This document shows positions 62,028 through 64,000 of a stretch of DNA of 64,000 bases, in pieces. The notes beneath the pieces were generated by a model, which saw only the letters and a program-made list of their open reading frames with translations, was not told the origin of the DNA and ran no database searches. Origin of the DNA: Halieaceae bacterium UBA4452 (GTDB lineage: Bacteria > Pseudomonadota > Gammaproteobacteria > Pseudomonadales > Halieaceae); assembly GCA_002389505.1 (NCBI GenBank), contig DGPA01000030.1:3517-67516 (forward strand), given 5' to 3'. Every line of letters starts with the position of its first letter. The first letter of the stretch is position 1. Made by a program: the position numbers and the translations under genes.

Positions 62028-63238
62028 CAACCATTACACAAGAGAGCACTAACCAAGCGCTGCAGAAGGCGGTCAACAATTGGCTGGACGTGCATTGGGA
62101 TACTGCAAACCGAAGGCCCGTCAACGCGACAGAGTACGACGAGCGGTCGTGGTTAAAGCAGGTTTTAGATGCGGGATACTGTGTACCTAGCTGGCCCAAA
62201 AAGTGGTTTGGACTGGGCCTAACAATGCAGCAAAGTGTGCTAATAGAGCGGACATTTCAAGCCCGAAAAGCACCCGGTACTGGGCGTGACCGTTACCATC
62301 TCGGTGCTATTACGCTATCGAAGATGGGTAATACAGAACTCAAGCGGGAGATGCTACCCCAGCTGTTGACGGGGCCAATTTGCTGCTTACTGTATTCAGA
62401 GCCAAATGCCGGCTCTGACCTAGCGGGTGTCAGAACCCGGGCGGACTTAGACGGCGATTCATTCGTCATCAACGGTCAGAAAGTGTGGACGTCAGACGCC
62501 GTATCTGCCGACTATGGAATGCTTCTCGCGCGCACCGACTGGGACGTTCCAAAGCACCAAGGCCTAACCTTTTTCTTGTTTCCTATGAAGCAGCCGGGCG
62601 TTGAAATACGCCCTATTAATCAGATTACCGGTGAGTCTAAGTTTAATGAGATCTTTATTACTGATGCGCGAGTACCCCGCCGCTTTGTCATTGGCGATCT
62701 GAACGAAGGGTGGCGATCATTTCAGACCGCAATCGCTTACGAGCGCTTGATCATGGGGCAAGGAATAACCGAGCGCAAAAGAGGCGCCGCCAACGAAGGC
62801 GTGCATCCTTTGATTGCCCTCGCAGAGCGCACCGGCCACCTCGATGATCCCATATTTCGTCAGCGCATTGCTCAGGCAATCGCCTATCGTGAAGTCAACA
62901 AGCTGAATAACGAACGCGCTAAAGACGAGATGCAATCAAGCGGCGGCATGTCCCTTATGTCTCTCAGCAAACTGGCGATGTCGCGCATTCAACATGGCGA
63001 AGCCGCGATCGCAACCGACTTACTTGGCGCAGAGGCAATGTTAGACGGTGACAGTGCTTTGGACTCAGCAAATGCCAATTTCGACGCCGCCAAAGCCTAT
63101 ATGAATTCTATTGGCGGCGGCACAGATCAAATTCAGCGCAACATTATTGCTGAAAAAGTGCTGCAGTTACCCAAGGAACTCGATGCCAGTAAAGGTGTGT
63201 CTTTTCGCGACATGAAATCGAATTCGAGCGCCAGTTAG
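62024..63238 (+). CDS. acyl-CoA dehydrogenase, second subunit of the pair
   Basis: A 404-residue FAD enzyme. The middle segment CCLLYSEPNAGSDLAGVRTRADLDGDSF is the acyl-CoA dehydrogenase signature 1 (about residues 124-151), and GGGTDQIQRNIIAEKVLQLPKE is the C-terminal substrate/FAD loop. Residues FRDMKSN end it. It is co-translated with the first subunit. Together with the truncated ligase after it, the pair is reminiscent of FadE-type heterodimers that act on steroid or branched side chains. Confidence 0.9.
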   Translation: MTTITQESTNQALQKAVNNWLDVHWDTANRRPVNATEYDERSWLKQVLDAGYCVPSWPKKWFGLGLTMQQSVLIERTFQARKAPGTGRDRYHLGAITLSKMGNTELKREMLPQLLTGPICCLLYSEPNAGSDLAGVRTRADLDGDSFVINGQKVWTSDAVSADYGMLLARTDWDVPKHQGLTFFLFPMKQPGVEIRPINQITGESKFNEIFITDARVPRRFVIGDLNEGWRSFQTAIAYERLIMGQGITERKRGAANEGVHPLIALAERTGHLDDPIFRQRIAQAIAYREVNKLNNERAKDEMQSSGGMSLMSLSKLAMSRIQHGEAAIATDLLGAEAMLDGDSALDSANANFDAAKAYMNSIGGGTDQIQRNIIAEKVLQLPKELDASKGVSFRDMKSNSSAS

Positions 63239-63315
63239 CGCTTGCATTTGGCGATGGGATAACCCGCTCGCCCTAATTGGAGCCTATACAGTGAATAATA
63301 CTGAGTGGCATGTAG

Positions 63316-63855
63316 CATGCGCCGACAACGCATGTCTTTACCGATGAGGGGCGAGCGGTGACGCCCGGCTTGAGCGAGATTGGCCTGATCTGTACTAGTG
63401 GCATGGTGCCGATCGGTTACTACAAGGATGCAAGCAAAAGCGCAGCTACGTTTAAGGTTATCAATGGCGTTCGATATTCCATGCCCGGCGACTATGCAAC
63501 ACTGAACGAGGACGTCACCATTAACCTACTCGGCCGGGGTTCTAACGGTATCAATGGTGGTGGAGAGAAGATTTATCCTGAGGAGGTAGAAGAGGCTATT
63601 AAGACCTACCGTGCAGTAGTTGACTGCCTAGTTGTGGGCGTGCCGGACGACAGATTTGGCGACGCTGTGGCCGCGGTATTTTCAACTGAAGGAAATATTG
63701 CCGTTACGACCTCGGCCATAAAGGCGCACGTACGCAGTGCACTAGCCGATGACAAAGCACCGCGTCACTGTATTCAGGTTGAGTACGTCCCGAGGGCCGT
63801 GAACGGTAAAGCTGACTATAAACAAACAAAACACTTAGCGTTAGCGGCAATTTGA
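63316..63855 (+). pseudogene. truncated acyl-CoA synthetase, FadD19/FadD17-like C-terminus
   Basis: Only about the last 180 residues of a roughly 530-residue ANL ligase are present. They read THVFTDEGRAVTPGLSEIGL, SGMVPIGYYKDASKSAATF, VRYSMPGDYATL, the hinge LLGRGSNGINGGGEKIYPEEVEEA, and VVGVPDDRFGDAVAAVF. The adenylation motif and N-terminal two thirds are missing. A TAG closes the frame at 63313, and the acyl-CoA dehydrogenase stop lies 77 bases before that. A GTG at 63358 has GAGGGG six bases ahead, so the fragment could be translated, but it could not be a working ligase alone. Similarity is to FadD19/FadD17 steroid-CoA ligases. Confidence 0.8.
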
Positions 63856-63894
63856 CGCTAATTACGACAAACGCTTTTGCAGGATAAAAACAAT

Positions 63895-64000
63895 ATGCGT
63901 CGACTTACTTTCCCCCTTATTTTGGCTGCACTGTCTTTTAACCACACAACTTGGTCAGCCGAGCTCGCCGACAGCTATGATCCATTCACGCTGGGCGATA
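63895..64000 (+). CDS. exported protein, N-terminal fragment
   Basis: An ATG at 63895, about ten bases after AGGA, opens RRLTFPLILAALSFNHTTW and SAELADSYDPFTLGD before the window ends. The basic start, hydrophobic core and Ser-Ala-Glu segment are a signal peptide likely cut after WSA. What follows is too short for family assignment. It lies 39 bases past the truncated ligase on the same strand. Confidence 0.7.
   Translation, partial: MRRLTFPLILAALSFNHTTWSAELADSYDPFTLGD

Noticed and set aside
1..64000. Defence island, CRISPR array, prophage or integrative element
   Set aside because: No repeats with spacers, Cas, toxin-antitoxin, restriction, integrase or structural phage gene was seen on either strand.

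Overview
The window reads as a chromosomal segment of a heterotrophic, probably marine, gammaproteobacterium, perhaps of the OM60/NOR5 (Halieaceae) or Spongiibacteraceae type. That placement is an inference from gene content: a TonB-dependent receptor, MiaE, RhlE, dtd, DASH cryptochrome, P450, SdsA-like sulfatase, neutral ceramidase and many acyl-CoA and oxidoreductase genes. No rRNA, tRNA, CRISPR array, insertion sequence, integrase or phage gene was seen. Coding density is high up to about 52 kb and falls after that. Non-AUG starts (GTG or TTG behind a clear Shine-Dalgarno) are common.

1-9.4 kb: an alpha/beta hydrolase fragment overlapping metY, a DUF805 membrane protein and a lipoprotein alkylsulfatase of the SdsA1 type. 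A forward run follows: Old Yellow Enzyme, MOSC protein, cytochrome P450, NRDE (TANGO2-like) protein and an Sfp-type phosphopantetheinyl transferase. 9.4-20.4 kb: mostly housekeeping, with TerB-like protein, NAD(P)-binding oxidoreductase, DUF938 methyltransferase, OmpA-like protein, DNA polymerase IV, S9 peptidase and a dtd-azlC-azlD operon. A secreted protein with the zinc ligands of phospholipase C/P1 nuclease, a rhodanese lipoprotein and a DMT exporter complete it. 20.4-28.9 kb: a nucleoside transporter-modABC operon, an MFS carrier, a second Old Yellow Enzyme, and a DASH cryptochrome translationally coupled to a 51-residue DUF2256 zinc protein.

28.9-44.3 kb is a 15-kb run of minus-strand genes that looks like a nutrient-acquisition and catabolism region. 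It holds a TonB-dependent receptor with an unusually structured leader, then a tight SSS symporter-Gfo/Idh oxidoreductase-aldo/keto reductase-TauD-like dioxygenase operon. A DhlA-like haloalkane dehalogenase follows with its own promoter and dyad, then an SDR, a FATP-type acyl-CoA synthetase, a tandem DsbA-fold protein and an FMN hydroxy-acid oxidase. The substrate cannot be read from the sequence.

44.6-52.4 kb: nitroreductase, carotenoid-cleavage oxygenase, miaE, a GT2-like protein, rhlE and a neutral ceramidase. 52.4-64 kb is looser and shows decay: two gaps with possible gene remnants, ASCH protein, exported HAD phosphatase, M16 peptidase pair-fusion and Rieske oxygenase. A TetR gene is divergent from two coupled acyl-CoA dehydrogenases across two palindromes, and behind them lies only the C-terminal third of a FadD19/FadD17-type (steroid-CoA ligase) gene.

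I did not find a convincing, wholly new multi-gene system. The best leads are the structured TonB-receptor leader, the dehalogenase region with its operator-like dyad, the phospholipase C/P1-nuclease-like secreted protein, and the truncated ligase beside the TetR-controlled dehydrogenase pair.
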